From: CAVPKN01 sp964588495
Lineage (GTDB): Bacteria; Chlamydiota; Chlamydiia; Chlamydiales; JAAKFR01
DNA: 64,000 nucleotides
Direction of reading: 5' to 3'
Assembly (NCBI GenBank): GCA_964588495.1
Contig: CAZPPS010000002.1
Location: forward strand, 1 to 64,000
Shown: piece after piece, positions 1-8,730 of the stretch
How the letters are laid out: each line of letters starts with the position of its first letter
Position numbering within the stretch: the stretch's first letter is position 1
Notes under the pieces: generated by a model
What the model was told of the DNA's origin: nothing
Databases searched by the model: none
Seen by the model: the letters and a program-made list of their open reading frames with translations, nothing else
Translations under genes and position numbers: made by a program

Positions 1-265
1 AAAGTTTATACGAACCTCTATTTCTAAGTGGACCGATTTTTGGGGAGCAGGTCACCGCATACACGCATCAAGCCAAAAAGCCACGGCTAAAGTTTAAGAA
101 TTACGATAATTCATTGATCAGCAATATCTAAAACCCGAAACTCAGGTTAGTTAGTTTCTTGTGGGCGGAAAATTTCATGAATTATTAAAATTAAGGAACT
201 TCTTAATATTGCGATAACATAGATTTGTTACATTAGTTAGCATCAATTTTAGGGAGTTTCAAAAC
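1..265. other. Intergenic region upstream of ankyrin gene
   Basis: No convincing gene is seen. The stretch is AT-rich towards its right end, as expected for a promoter of the gene starting at 266, but no clear -35/-10 pair could be fixed. Positions 132-152 carry a 21-base motif (AACCC-AAACTCAGGTTAGTT type) that recurs with one mismatch at 63185-63205. Confidence 0.5.
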
Positions 266-1093
266 ATGAGCACAATTAGTGGAACAGGCAGTTCCTCATA
301 TTTTTCAAAATCCGATTTTTCTCAAGATTCAGATAGTGGAACGAGTAGTTCTCCATACGATTCAACCTCTGAGCATCATTCTAATTATGCTGATCAGTCT
401 GGTTATTATTCTCAGTGTTCAGATGAAGATGATCTCAATGATTTGTTACAAGTCTGTCACAATGTTTTTGTTAAATGCATAAAAGATAATGAAATACAAT
501 TGATTCGAGTTGGTATAAATAATAAACTCATATCAGAGCCTACATCTCTTTTGTTTGAAGCTATGATTTATTGTCGTTACGAGATCTTTGAATTGATATT
601 AGAAAGTGGCATTGAGATTACGCTATCAAAATGCAAAGGCCTGACCTTGCTGCATTATGCAATTAAGTTGTGGGACAGAGAGGGGTTTTATATCATGGAG
701 GATCTGATTAGATTAAGGCCCGATCTTGTACAAGAGCCAACAATTGGAAGAAAACCACCTCTTCACTTTGCCGTTTACGTCAGCCGTAATCGTAACAATG
801 AAGATCTCTTTATAGAGATCGTGAACCTGTTAATTCAAAATCACGCGGATCCTCAAGAGAAGGATGGGATGGGGAACACGCCTTTACACATCGCTATGCA
901 AAGCAGGGAGAATTTAAGTCCCAATTTGGATGTTATTGAAATGTTAGTCCAGGCCGGGGGCGATTTGAACGTAGAAAATGATAAAGGTCAAACTCCTTTA
1001 GATAACGCAAAACGAAAAAATAAGGATTGGTATGAAACGCCTGAAGTGCAATTGCGTTTAGGGGCTCTTCAAAATAAAAATCTCGGTGCTTGA
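266..1093 (+). CDS. Ankyrin-repeat protein, candidate secreted effector
   Basis: A 275-residue protein. Residues 1-55 are Ser/Asp/Tyr-rich and probably disordered. From about residue 90 to 255 there are four ankyrin-like units, recognisable by TLLHYAI, PPLHFAV, TPLHIAM and TPLDNAK helix starts, the last three about 40 residues apart. Ankyrin repeats bind proteins, and in intracellular bacteria they are common in effectors delivered to the host; a Ser-rich disordered N-terminus fits type III secretion but does not prove it. No transmembrane segment or enzymatic domain is visible. The ATG is preceded by AGGGAG at good spacing. The gene converges on the phosphoketolase gene. The ankyrin call is firm; the effector role is inferred. 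Confidence 0.85.
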   Translation: MSTISGTGSSSYFSKSDFSQDSDSGTSSSPYDSTSEHHSNYADQSGYYSQCSDEDDLNDLLQVCHNVFVKCIKDNEIQLIRVGINNKLISEPTSLLFEAMIYCRYEIFELILESGIEITLSKCKGLTLLHYAIKLWDREGFYIMEDLIRLRPDLVQEPTIGRKPPLHFAVYVSRNRNNEDLFIEIVNLLIQNHADPQEKDGMGNTPLHIAMQSRENLSPNLDVIEMLVQAGGDLNVENDKGQTPLDNAKRKNKDWYETPEVQLRLGALQNKNLGA

Positions 1094-1264
1094 CCGCATT
1101 TCGTGTCCAAGCGAAATGCAAAGCAGAGACGCGCGAGATGGAAAGAAATTTTTTTCCCCTCTCTGCGTCTTTGAGTCTTTGCTCTCTTTGCGTTTTATTA
1201 TACATTCGGACACGGAAGCACGGGTTGGTCACGGTCACGGTCTCGGTCACGCACGGGGAGCAAA
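1094..1264. repeat. Decayed composite repeat between convergent genes
   Basis: No gene. The right part (1207-1258) is a tandem GGTCAC-type hexamer array (ttggtcacggtcacgg and neighbours). Inside it lies a CTCTGCGTCTTTG-type segment (about 1160-1197) and a partly matching left arm with CGTGTCC (1102-1108) and GCAAAGCAGAGACGC. It looks like an eroded copy of the nested inverted repeat seen at 58098-58433. Its place between convergent genes suits bidirectional transcription termination. Confidence 0.6.
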
Positions 1265-3661
1265 CTATTCTTCTTTAGAGTGCTCCGGGCTCCAGCGCCA
1301 TTCGCGCAGCTCGGGCATATCCTCGCCATGCTCGCGGATGTACCGTTTGTGGTCCATCAGCTTTTCGTGGATCGCCTGTTTGGCATAGGCCGCTCTGACC
1401 TGTAGCTTGGGAAGGCGATCGATAACATCAGAAACCAGATGGAATCTGTCGAGATCGTTCATGACAACCATGTCAAACGGTGTGGTTGTGGTCCCTTCCT
1501 CTTTATAGCCCCGTACATGCATATTGTTATGGTTGTTGCGCTTGTAGGTTAGGCGGTGAATCAGCCATGGGTAGCCATGGTAGGCAAAAATGATCGGCTT
1601 ATCTTTCGTGAAAAGCTCGTCAAATTCGACGTCAGTTAAGCCGTGAGGATGCTCTGATTTGGGCTGGAGTGTCATCAGGTCGACGACGTTGATCACCCTC
1701 ACTTTGACCTCAGGGACCAGTTTTCTTAAAATTTCCACGGCAGCTAACGTTTCAAGGGTGGGAACATCTCCGCAGCAGGCCATGACAACATCGGGCTCAA
1801 CCCCTTTGTCATTGCTTGCCCAATCCCAGATTCCAATGCCCCGTGCGCAGTGTTTGATCGCCTGATCCATAGTCAGCCATTGAGGCTGCGGCTGCTTGCC
1901 TGCCACGATCACATTGACGCAATTGCGGCTTCTCAAACAATGATCGGCAACACTCAAAAGTGTGTTGGCATCGGGGGGGAAATAGACGCGGATGACGTCG
2001 GCCTTTTTATTCACCACGTGATCGATAAAACCGGGATCCTGGTGGCTAAAGCCGTTATGGTCTTGTCTCCACACATGGGAAGATAAAACATAGTTTAAAG
2101 AAGCAATAGGACGTCTCCAAGGGATGTGACGGCAAACTTTGAGCCATTTGGCATGTTGGTTGAACATGGAATCGATAATGTGGATAAAGGCCTCATACGA
2201 AGTAAAAATTCCATGGCGCCCTGTGAGCAAATACCCTTCTAGCCACCCTTCACAGGTATGCTCGCTCAAAATTTCCATCACCCTTCCTTCGGGAGAAAGG
2301 TGGACATCGTCTTTGGTGATCGGCTCCATCCAGACACGGTCGGACACTTCAAAAACGCTTCCTAAACGGTTAGAAGCCACTTCATCGGGGCCCATGACTC
2401 TGAAATTGGCGTTATCCATGTTCAATTTCATGATATCGCGCAAAAACATCCCTAAAGATTTGGTCGTTTCGGCCATATTTTTGCCAGGTTTTGAGACATC
2501 AATGGCATAATCTTCAAAATTAGGCATTTTCAAGTCTTTCAGTAGCAGGCCGCCGTTGGCATGGGGATTGTCTCCCATTCTACGTGTCCCTTTGGGGGCA
2601 AGCTCTGCAAGTTCAGGGCGCAATTTCCCTTTTTCATCAAATAACTCTTCAGCTTTGTAGCTTTTGAGCCACTCCTCGAGCAATTTTATGTGATCACGCG
2701 TCATGTCGGAAAAAGGAACTTGGTGAGAGCGCCAGAAATCTTCTGTTTTTAAGCCATCCACCACTTTCGGACCTGTCCACCCTTTGGGGGATCTCAAGAT
2801 CAAAATGGGCCAAATCGGCCGTTCTGTTTTTCCATTTTGGCGTGCCTCTTTTTGAATCGAAGCAATCTCCGCGATGATATCATCCAGTGTGGCTGCCATT
2901 AGCTGGTGCATACTCTCAGGATCAGAGCCTTCCACAAAATAGGGTTTGTAGCCATAGCCGATAAAGAGTTTTTCCAGCTCATTCTCGCTCATCCGCGCAA
3001 GAACTGTAGGATTGGCAATTTTGTAGCCATTGAGATGCAAAATCGGAAGGACAGCTCCATCGCGTGCCGGATTTAAGAACTTGTTGGAGTGCCAGGCAGC
3101 CGCAAGGGGGCCAGTTTCAGCTTCACCATCGCCCACAACGCAGGCAACGATCAATTTGGGATTATCAAAAGCCGCTCCATAAGCGTGAGAGACCGAATAG
3201 CCAAGTTCTCCCCCTTCATGAATCGAGCCTGGAGTTTCAGGGGCGACGTGGCTTGGGATGCCGCCTGGAAAGGAAAATTGCTTAAAGAGCTTTTGCATGC
3301 CCTCTTCATCTTGCGTGATGTTGGGGTAATATTCGGTATAAGTCCCTTCGAGATAGGTGTTGGCAACAAGAGCGGGACCTCCATGACCAGGACCTGCAAT
3401 AAAAATCATGTCGAGATCATTTTTTTTGATGATCCGGTTGAGATGGACATACATAAAATTGAGGCCGGGAGTGGTCCCCCAGTGGCCTAAAAGCCGTGGT
3501 TTGATATCAGATTTAGAGAGGGATTTTTTCAAAAGAGGGTTATTTAAAAGATAGATCTGACCCACAGACAGATAGTTGGCTGCGCGCCAGTAAGCATTCA
3601 TCTTCTGCAATTCTTCTTTGGAAAGAGCTTCTTGTTTTTCTTTTGCGAGTGCAAGCGTCAT
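1265..3661 (-). CDS. xfp: Phosphoketolase (xylulose-5-P / fructose-6-P)
   Basis: A 798-residue ThDP-dependent enzyme of the usual family length. It cleaves xylulose 5-phosphate (often also fructose 6-phosphate) with phosphate to acetyl phosphate and an aldose phosphate, in the cytosol. Family motifs are plain: GHWGTTPGLNF near the N-terminus, GPGHGGPA, the ThDP/Mg motif GDGEAETGP, and SHVWRQDHNGFSHQDPGF in the second half. A GTG 12 bases upstream is in frame, but it is part of the GTGGAG that serves as Shine-Dalgarno sequence for the ATG at 3661, so the ATG is preferred. Chlamydiae usually depend on the host for energy and sugar phosphates, so a route to acetyl phosphate is notable. The 62059-63144 product resembles the N-terminal part of phosphotransacetylase and may be relevant to using acetyl phosphate. 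Confidence 0.96.
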   Translation of the reverse strand: MTLALAKEKQEALSKEELQKMNAYWRAANYLSVGQIYLLNNPLLKKSLSKSDIKPRLLGHWGTTPGLNFMYVHLNRIIKKNDLDMIFIAGPGHGGPALVANTYLEGTYTEYYPNITQDEEGMQKLFKQFSFPGGIPSHVAPETPGSIHEGGELGYSVSHAYGAAFDNPKLIVACVVGDGEAETGPLAAAWHSNKFLNPARDGAVLPILHLNGYKIANPTVLARMSENELEKLFIGYGYKPYFVEGSDPESMHQLMAATLDDIIAEIASIQKEARQNGKTERPIWPILILRSPKGWTGPKVVDGLKTEDFWRSHQVPFSDMTRDHIKLLEEWLKSYKAEELFDEKGKLRPELAELAPKGTRRMGDNPHANGGLLLKDLKMPNFEDYAIDVSKPGKNMAETTKSLGMFLRDIMKLNMDNANFRVMGPDEVASNRLGSVFEVSDRVWMEPITKDDVHLSPEGRVMEILSEHTCEGWLEGYLLTGRHGIFTSYEAFIHIIDSMFNQHAKWLKVCRHIPWRRPIASLNYVLSSHVWRQDHNGFSHQDPGFIDHVVNKKADVIRVYFPPDANTLLSVADHCLRSRNCVNVIVAGKQPQPQWLTMDQAIKHCARGIGIWDWASNDKGVEPDVVMACCGDVPTLETLAAVEILRKLVPEVKVRVINVVDLMTLQPKSEHPHGLTDVEFDELFTKDKPIIFAYHGYPWLIHRLTYKRNNHNNMHVRGYKEEGTTTTPFDMVVMNDLDRFHLVSDVIDRLPKLQVRAAYAKQAIHEKLMDHKRYIREHGEDMPELREWRWSPEHSKEE

Positions 3662-3709
3662 AGTTTTCTCCACTTTTAATTGAGTGCATGCGCTTTGCCT
3701 AAGAAAGTG

Positions 3710-4405
3710 TCAACTCTTTTTTTCGAATCGTTGCCGGAGAATCATGGCTATGGCAATGAGAAGTCCAAGGGCAACTAATGATAGGATGATTTGGGTGTTA
3801 AAGACCTTCGCTGTCGTTAAAGGTTCGTCGTTCACGATCATTTCTCCAATGCCAGCTCCTGCTTGTGTAAAAACGTAGGCAATTGGGATGACCCCGACAA
3901 AGGTTGTCCATAAAAAAGTCCGAAAGGGGACCTGAAAAATGACAGCAGAGACATTGATAAGCCAAAAAGGGACAAGAGGTATGAGGCGCAAAAAAATAAG
4001 AAAGCCCCAGGCATTTTTTTTAAATCCTTCTTCCATCTTCGCTAAACGGGAGCCTGTGATCTTTTTTAGCCGCTCTTTAAAAGCAGTGCGGGCCACCAGA
4101 AAAATGCAGGCAGCGCCCAGCGTTGTTGACAGAACAACATAAAGGGTGCTTAAGGGGAGAGGGAATAAAAAGCCTCCAATCAGTGCGAAAATGGCGTTTC
4201 CGGGGAATGAAACAGATCGGAAAATAGCATAAATCAAAATAAATGCGACCGATGCCTTGATAAAATGCATTTCGACCAGCTGTTTCATATGCTCTTTGGC
4301 TTCATAGAGTGTCTTCATAGAAAAATGGCGATGGAGGGCAAAGAAAATAAGAGCTACAAGCACAAGGAGGACAATTAAAGGTATAAATGGAATAAAGCGT
4401 TTCAT
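3710..4405 (-). CDS. TVP38/TMEM64 (DedA-like) membrane protein
   Basis: A 231-residue integral membrane protein with an N-terminal TM helix (residues 5-25) and further hydrophobic segments around 48-68, 75-105, 135-165 and 195-225. The segment FPGNAIFALIGGFLFP and the later FLRLIPLVPFWLINVSA match the re-entrant and R-x-x-P-x-x-P motifs of the VTT/SNARE-associated (TVP38, DedA) family, whose members act in lipid scrambling or flux across membranes. It lies 48 bases upstream of the phosphoketolase on the same strand, so co-transcription is possible. It is divergent from the efflux operon starting at 4487. Confidence 0.85.
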   Translation of the reverse strand: MKRFIPFIPLIVLLVLVALIFFALHRHFSMKTLYEAKEHMKQLVEMHFIKASVAFILIYAIFRSVSFPGNAIFALIGGFLFPLPLSTLYVVLSTTLGAACIFLVARTAFKERLKKITGSRLAKMEEGFKKNAWGFLIFLRLIPLVPFWLINVSAVIFQVPFRTFLWTTFVGVIPIAYVFTQAGAGIGEMIVNDEPLTTAKVFNTQIILSLVALGLLIAIAMILRQRFEKKS

Positions 4406-4486
4406 TGTTCTTCACTGCATCTCAAAAATTTGGAAGGAAAGCAACTAAAATTTGCTAAAAAACTCAGGTCGGCCTACGGTGACGTT

Positions 4487-5599
4487 ATGGTCAAAATATT
4501 TTTATTTTTTGTTTTAGTATTGCTGGCGGGCTGCGAAAAGGAAACGATTGTGGTGGAATCAGTCCGTCCTGTAAGGGCCATACAGGTTAATTTAAGCGGA
4601 GCTGAAGGACAGCAGATTTCATTCCCTGGAACTGTCAGAGCAGCGCAGCGGGCAGATCTTTCATTCCGTGTTGATGGTGTGGTGATCCTTCGCGATATTA
4701 CAGTGGGACATATTGCCCAAAAAAATGAGCTTCTGATCCAGCTCGATCCGCGTGAATATGAAATTGCCCTTAAAAAGGCGAAGGGCAAGCGGGATAGCAT
4801 CCAAGCGCAGCTAGATTTTGCCCGAAGAGATTCTGAGCGGATGCAAAATATCTACAAAAAAGATCCAGGAGCCATCAGCGAGAGTATGCTCGATCGAAAA
4901 AAAGAGCAGATCAATCAATTTCAAGGTGAGCTTGAGGTAGCTGATGGAGAAGTGCAAAAAGCAGATGATGATCTAGCTTATACACAATTAAAAGCCCCTT
5001 TTGACGGCGTAGTAGCGGCCATTTATGTCGAAAATCACGAACAGCTCAGAGCTAAGCAGCCCGCTCTCCGTTTTTTGGATATTGCTGAAAGGGAAATGGA
5101 AATCCAGGTTCCTGAAAAATACATCAATGCGTTCATCGATAAAAAGTTGGAGCTGGAATTTCAGGTCAAACTCGATGCTTTTGCAGGGAAAGTTTTTTCT
5201 GCCTCGATTAAAGAGATTGGCACCGAAGCGTCCGCATCTACGTTAACGTATCCTGTCACGTTAAGTGTTCACAATATTCCTCTCGATTATACCCTTCTTC
5301 CTGGAATGAGTGGCCAGGCATTTCTGAAACTGCCGAAAGCTACTGTTGAAAAAGTGATCCTGATTCCTAAGAGTGCCATTTTCACAGACAATTTGCATGC
5401 AGACGCTGTGTGGGTCATCAATACAAAAACTGAAAGGGTTCACCGCAAAGCCATCCGTGTCAAGAGCTCCTCTTCCGATTGTGTGGAGGTATTGGAAGGG
5501 CTTAATGACCGGGATTGGATTGTCATTGCAGGGACCAGCTTCTTAAGCGAAGGGCAAAAAGTGATTATCGAGAAGGAAAACGCTCGATGCGGAAGCTGA
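4487..5599 (+). CDS. RND efflux periplasmic adaptor lipoprotein
   Basis: A 370-residue membrane fusion protein of the HlyD/AcrA type. It would link the inner-membrane pump and outer-membrane channel encoded directly downstream. The chosen ATG gives a textbook lipoprotein signal (hydrophobic stretch ending in LLAGC, Cys at residue 16); an in-frame TTG at 4430 would bury it. Then come a lipoyl-like half (FPGTVRAAQRADLSFRVDG), a coiled-coil hairpin at about residues 105-155 (KKAKGKRDSIQ to DDLAYTQLKAPFDGVV), a second lipoyl half and beta-barrel domains. The 3' end overlaps the pump gene by 13 bases, indicating one operon with translational coupling. Confidence 0.93.
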   Translation: MVKIFLFFVLVLLAGCEKETIVVESVRPVRAIQVNLSGAEGQQISFPGTVRAAQRADLSFRVDGVVILRDITVGHIAQKNELLIQLDPREYEIALKKAKGKRDSIQAQLDFARRDSERMQNIYKKDPGAISESMLDRKKEQINQFQGELEVADGEVQKADDDLAYTQLKAPFDGVVAAIYVENHEQLRAKQPALRFLDIAEREMEIQVPEKYINAFIDKKLELEFQVKLDAFAGKVFSASIKEIGTEASASTLTYPVTLSVHNIPLDYTLLPGMSGQAFLKLPKATVEKVILIPKSAIFTDNLHADAVWVINTKTERVHRKAIRVKSSSSDCVEVLEGLNDRDWIVIAGTSFLSEGQKVIIEKENARCGS

Positions 5600-8500
5600 T
5601 TGAGTTTGGTCTTCAAAACAAAGCCTTAATGGCCCTCATCACGGCGATCATTCTCATTGGAGGAATCTTCAGCTTTTTTGCTCTAGGCCGTCTTGAGGAT
5701 CCCCCTTTTAGTGTAAAATCTGCCCTTGTCATTACTCAATATCCCGGAGCTAATCCAGAAGAGGTGGAGCAGGAGGTGACAGACCGTCTAGAAACCGCTA
5801 TCCAGCAGCTACCGCAGGTCAAACACATCTACTCCATGTCCCGAGAGGGACTTTCATACATTAAAGTCGATATTAAAGACCGCTATTGGGCAAAAGATCT
5901 TCCACAGGTTTGGGATGAGTTGCGCAGAAAGGTGAACGACACAGCCCCTTCACTTCCACCAGGAGTGGAAACGCCAAGGGTGGTCGATGATTTTGGTTTT
6001 GTGTTTGGTTTTTTGCTTGCCATCACAGGGGAGGGATTTAGCTACGCCGATCTTGAAGATATCGCAGAGAATATCCAAAAGCAGCTCTATTTGGTTCCCA
6101 ATATCGCCCGAATTGATCTGTGGGGTGTGCAGCAAAGGGTGATCCATTTAGATGTTTCCAATCAGAAACTCTCTGAGCTGCGCATTTCACCGCAAACCAT
6201 CTTCGATCTTTTGAATAAACAAAATATGGTGGTGAACGCAGGTGCGCTCGACCAGGGACAAATCCGTTATCCGATGCACATCACAGGGGAATTTAATGCC
6301 CCTGAGGAGATTGCAGGGCTCATCATCACTCCACGCACAAATGATCTTTTCCAAAATGCCCTTTTAGAAGAGCAAACTAAAAAAGTGGGAAGTGAATCAT
6401 TTTCTCAGGCCATTGCGAGCAACTCCAAGAACAAATTTACCCTTGGAGATATTGCTAAAACCACTGTGGGCTACCAAACGCCTCCTGTCAAAATTCTCAA
6501 ATTCAATGGTCAGGATGCTGTTGGAATACAAATTGCCGGAACAGAAGATAGCAATATTGTGGAAGTGGGAAGGAATCTCGATGCCAAGCTCCAAAATATC
6601 CAGGCAAGCCTTCCCGTAGGGGTTGAGATCCATAAGATCTCGTGGCAATCAGAGATTGTCGATGAATCGGTCTCTAGCTTTGTGATCAGCATGATCGAAG
6701 CGATCATTATCGTTTTAGTCGTTCTTCTGATCCCAAGCGGACTCCGGATGGGGGGAATCATCGGTCTTGGACTGATTCTGACCATCCTTGCGACACTTCT
6801 CTATATGTATTTCATGAAAATCCCTTTAGAACGGATGTCTCTTGGAGCTTTGATCATCGCAATGGGAATGATGGTGGACAACTCCATTGTGATCTCAGAT
6901 GGGATTGCTGTGAATTTACGTAAAGGGATGAAACCTTTTGAAGCGGCCATGCGAGCTGCAAAAGCCCCCGCTCTTCCCCTTCTTTTTGCCACAATCATTG
7001 CGATCATGTCCTTTTTTCCTATTTATGCTTCAGAGGGCTCTACAGGGGAATATTGCAGAACTCTTTTCATCATCGTTGCAGTTTCTTTGTTAATCAGTTG
7101 GTTTGTGGCTCTTTTAATGACGCCGCAACATTGTCTCTGGCTTTTGCCAAAAGCCAAAGTCGAGTCAGAAAAAGATGAATTTCACACCCCATTTTTCAAT
7201 AGTTTCAGAAAAGCCTTATATGGTGTTTTGGATCATAAAATTGCTGTGTTGATTTTACTTGTAGGGCTCCTTGCCCTTTCCTTTTTCGGCTTTAAATTTG
7301 TCACACAGCTTTTTTTTCCTTTTTCTACAAGACCGCAGCTGATGGTCGATTATTGGGCTCCTGCCTCGACGACAATTCAAGAAGTTGCTCTAAGAACCTC
7401 TGAGATGGAAAAAACATTCAGCAAAACCGATACTGTCACCTCAGTTTCCAGTTTCATTGGGGCTGGCCCTCCAAGATTTTACCTGCCCGTCGATCCTGAA
7501 TTCATTTTCCCAAACTATGCTCAGCTGCTTGTTAATTTTAAAAAATACAAGGATATCGATCCCTTTATTGAGCAAAATAAGGAGTATCTTCAGAAGAATT
7601 TTCCGGAAGCTTTGATCCGGATTCGAAAATTTAATGTGGGCCCAGGAGATGCCTGGAAGTTTGAACTCCGCGTTTTAGCCCCTCCCAATGCAAATGGAGC
7701 TGTTTTGAGACAAACAGGAGAGGCGCTTTTGGGTAAAATCCGCAAATCTCCCCTTGGAACCGATTGGCGGCTCGATATTATGAACCCGATCAGAGAATTG
7801 AAGTTTGAGTATGATCAAAAAAGGGCACGCTCTGTTGGGATTTCAAGAAAAGATCTCGGAAATGGGCTCCAACGGAGCTACGATGGCTTAAATGTGGGTC
7901 TTTATCGGGAGAAAAACAAACTTTATCCGATCCAGCTGCGCAGCAGTGAAGAAGAGCGTAACAATCTCATTTCCCATTTAGATACTCTTCCCACAAGGGG
8001 AGAGGCACAAGTGAGTTCAGTGCCTCTATCTCAAACGATCAATAGCTCTGAATTTGTTTGGCAAGAGCCCTATGTTCTCCGTTGGGATCGGCAAAGACAG
8101 GTAGCCATCCAAGGCTCACCCATTTTGAGCTCCACCTTTCCCGATCTTAAAAAAAGTGTCATCGGAGAAGTCGAAAATTTCCCTCTGCCGAAAAACTATT
8201 CCCTTTTTTGGGATGGAGAAGAAGATAGCAGCTCAACTGCCATAAAACAGCTTCTGCCCGGAATTGTTCCCACAATTATTGTCATTTTGCTCTGTCTTGT
8301 GGCCACTTTTAAAGATTTTCGCCCCCTCATGGTGATTCTACTGACGATCCCTTTTGCGTTCATTGGGATTACGGCAAGTTTACTTATCTTCAACGTCCCT
8401 TTTGGCTTCATGGCCCTTTTAGGAGCCATGAGCTTGGCCGGAATGATGAATAAAAATATCGTGGTTTTGCTAGATGCGTGTAATGAAAATATTGCCAAAG

Positions 8501-8730
8501 GAATGGACCCCTACCACGCCATTGTAGAGGCCTCTGTTCAGAGAGCGAGGCCTGTGATGTTGGCAGCAGGAACGACCATTCTTGGGGTGATTCCCCTTCT
8601 TAAAGACGTATTTTGGACAGGTTTAGCAGTTGCGATTATGGGAGGCTTAGCCGTTGGCTCCCTTTTGACTCTAGCAGCTGTCCCGCTTTTTTACACAATC
8701 GTTTATCGCCTCAAGAGGCCTACACAATGA
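5587..8730 (+). CDS. RND-family efflux pump, inner-membrane subunit
   Basis: A 1047-residue AcrB/MexF-type proton-driven transporter of normal length. The first TM helix follows MRKLIEFGLQNKALMAL; two large periplasmic loops (about residues 35-335 and 560-865) separate two sets of TM helices. GMMVDNSIVISD in TM4 keeps one intramembrane Asp, followed by Asn, where drug-exporting HAE1 pumps have Asp-Asp, while TM10 has the expected Lys (GMMNKNIVVLLD). This places it nearer the VDNSIV subgroup of RND pumps. Substrate cannot be told. The start at 5587 is chosen because translation from the upstream in-frame codons would only extend over the adaptor gene; it overlaps that gene by 13 bases and the next by 4. 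Confidence 0.95.
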   Translation: MRKLIEFGLQNKALMALITAIILIGGIFSFFALGRLEDPPFSVKSALVITQYPGANPEEVEQEVTDRLETAIQQLPQVKHIYSMSREGLSYIKVDIKDRYWAKDLPQVWDELRRKVNDTAPSLPPGVETPRVVDDFGFVFGFLLAITGEGFSYADLEDIAENIQKQLYLVPNIARIDLWGVQQRVIHLDVSNQKLSELRISPQTIFDLLNKQNMVVNAGALDQGQIRYPMHITGEFNAPEEIAGLIITPRTNDLFQNALLEEQTKKVGSESFSQAIASNSKNKFTLGDIAKTTVGYQTPPVKILKFNGQDAVGIQIAGTEDSNIVEVGRNLDAKLQNIQASLPVGVEIHKISWQSEIVDESVSSFVISMIEAIIIVLVVLLIPSGLRMGGIIGLGLILTILATLLYMYFMKIPLERMSLGALIIAMGMMVDNSIVISDGIAVNLRKGMKPFEAAMRAAKAPALPLLFATIIAIMSFFPIYASEGSTGEYCRTLFIIVAVSLLISWFVALLMTPQHCLWLLPKAKVESEKDEFHTPFFNSFRKALYGVLDHKIAVLILLVGLLALSFFGFKFVTQLFFPFSTRPQLMVDYWAPASTTIQEVALRTSEMEKTFSKTDTVTSVSSFIGAGPPRFYLPVDPEFIFPNYAQLLVNFKKYKDIDPFIEQNKEYLQKNFPEALIRIRKFNVGPGDAWKFELRVLAPPNANGAVLRQTGEALLGKIRKSPLGTDWRLDIMNPIRELKFEYDQKRARSVGISRKDLGNGLQRSYDGLNVGLYREKNKLYPIQLRSSEEERNNLISHLDTLPTRGEAQVSSVPLSQTINSSEFVWQEPYVLRWDRQRQVAIQGSPILSSTFPDLKKSVIGEVENFPLPKNYSLFWDGEEDSSSTAIKQLLPGIVPTIIVILLCLVATFKDFRPLMVILLTIPFAFIGITASLLIFNVPFGFMALLGAMSLAGMMNKNIVVLLDACNENIAKGMDPYHAIVEASVQRARPVMLAAGTTILGVIPLLKDVFWTGLAVAIMGGLAVGSLLTLAAVPLFYTIVYRLKRPTQ

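Noticed and set aside
933..1388. Small frames over the repeat between the ankyrin and phosphoketolase genes
   Set aside because: They lie on the composite repeat or inside the genes' opposite strand and have no coding signature.
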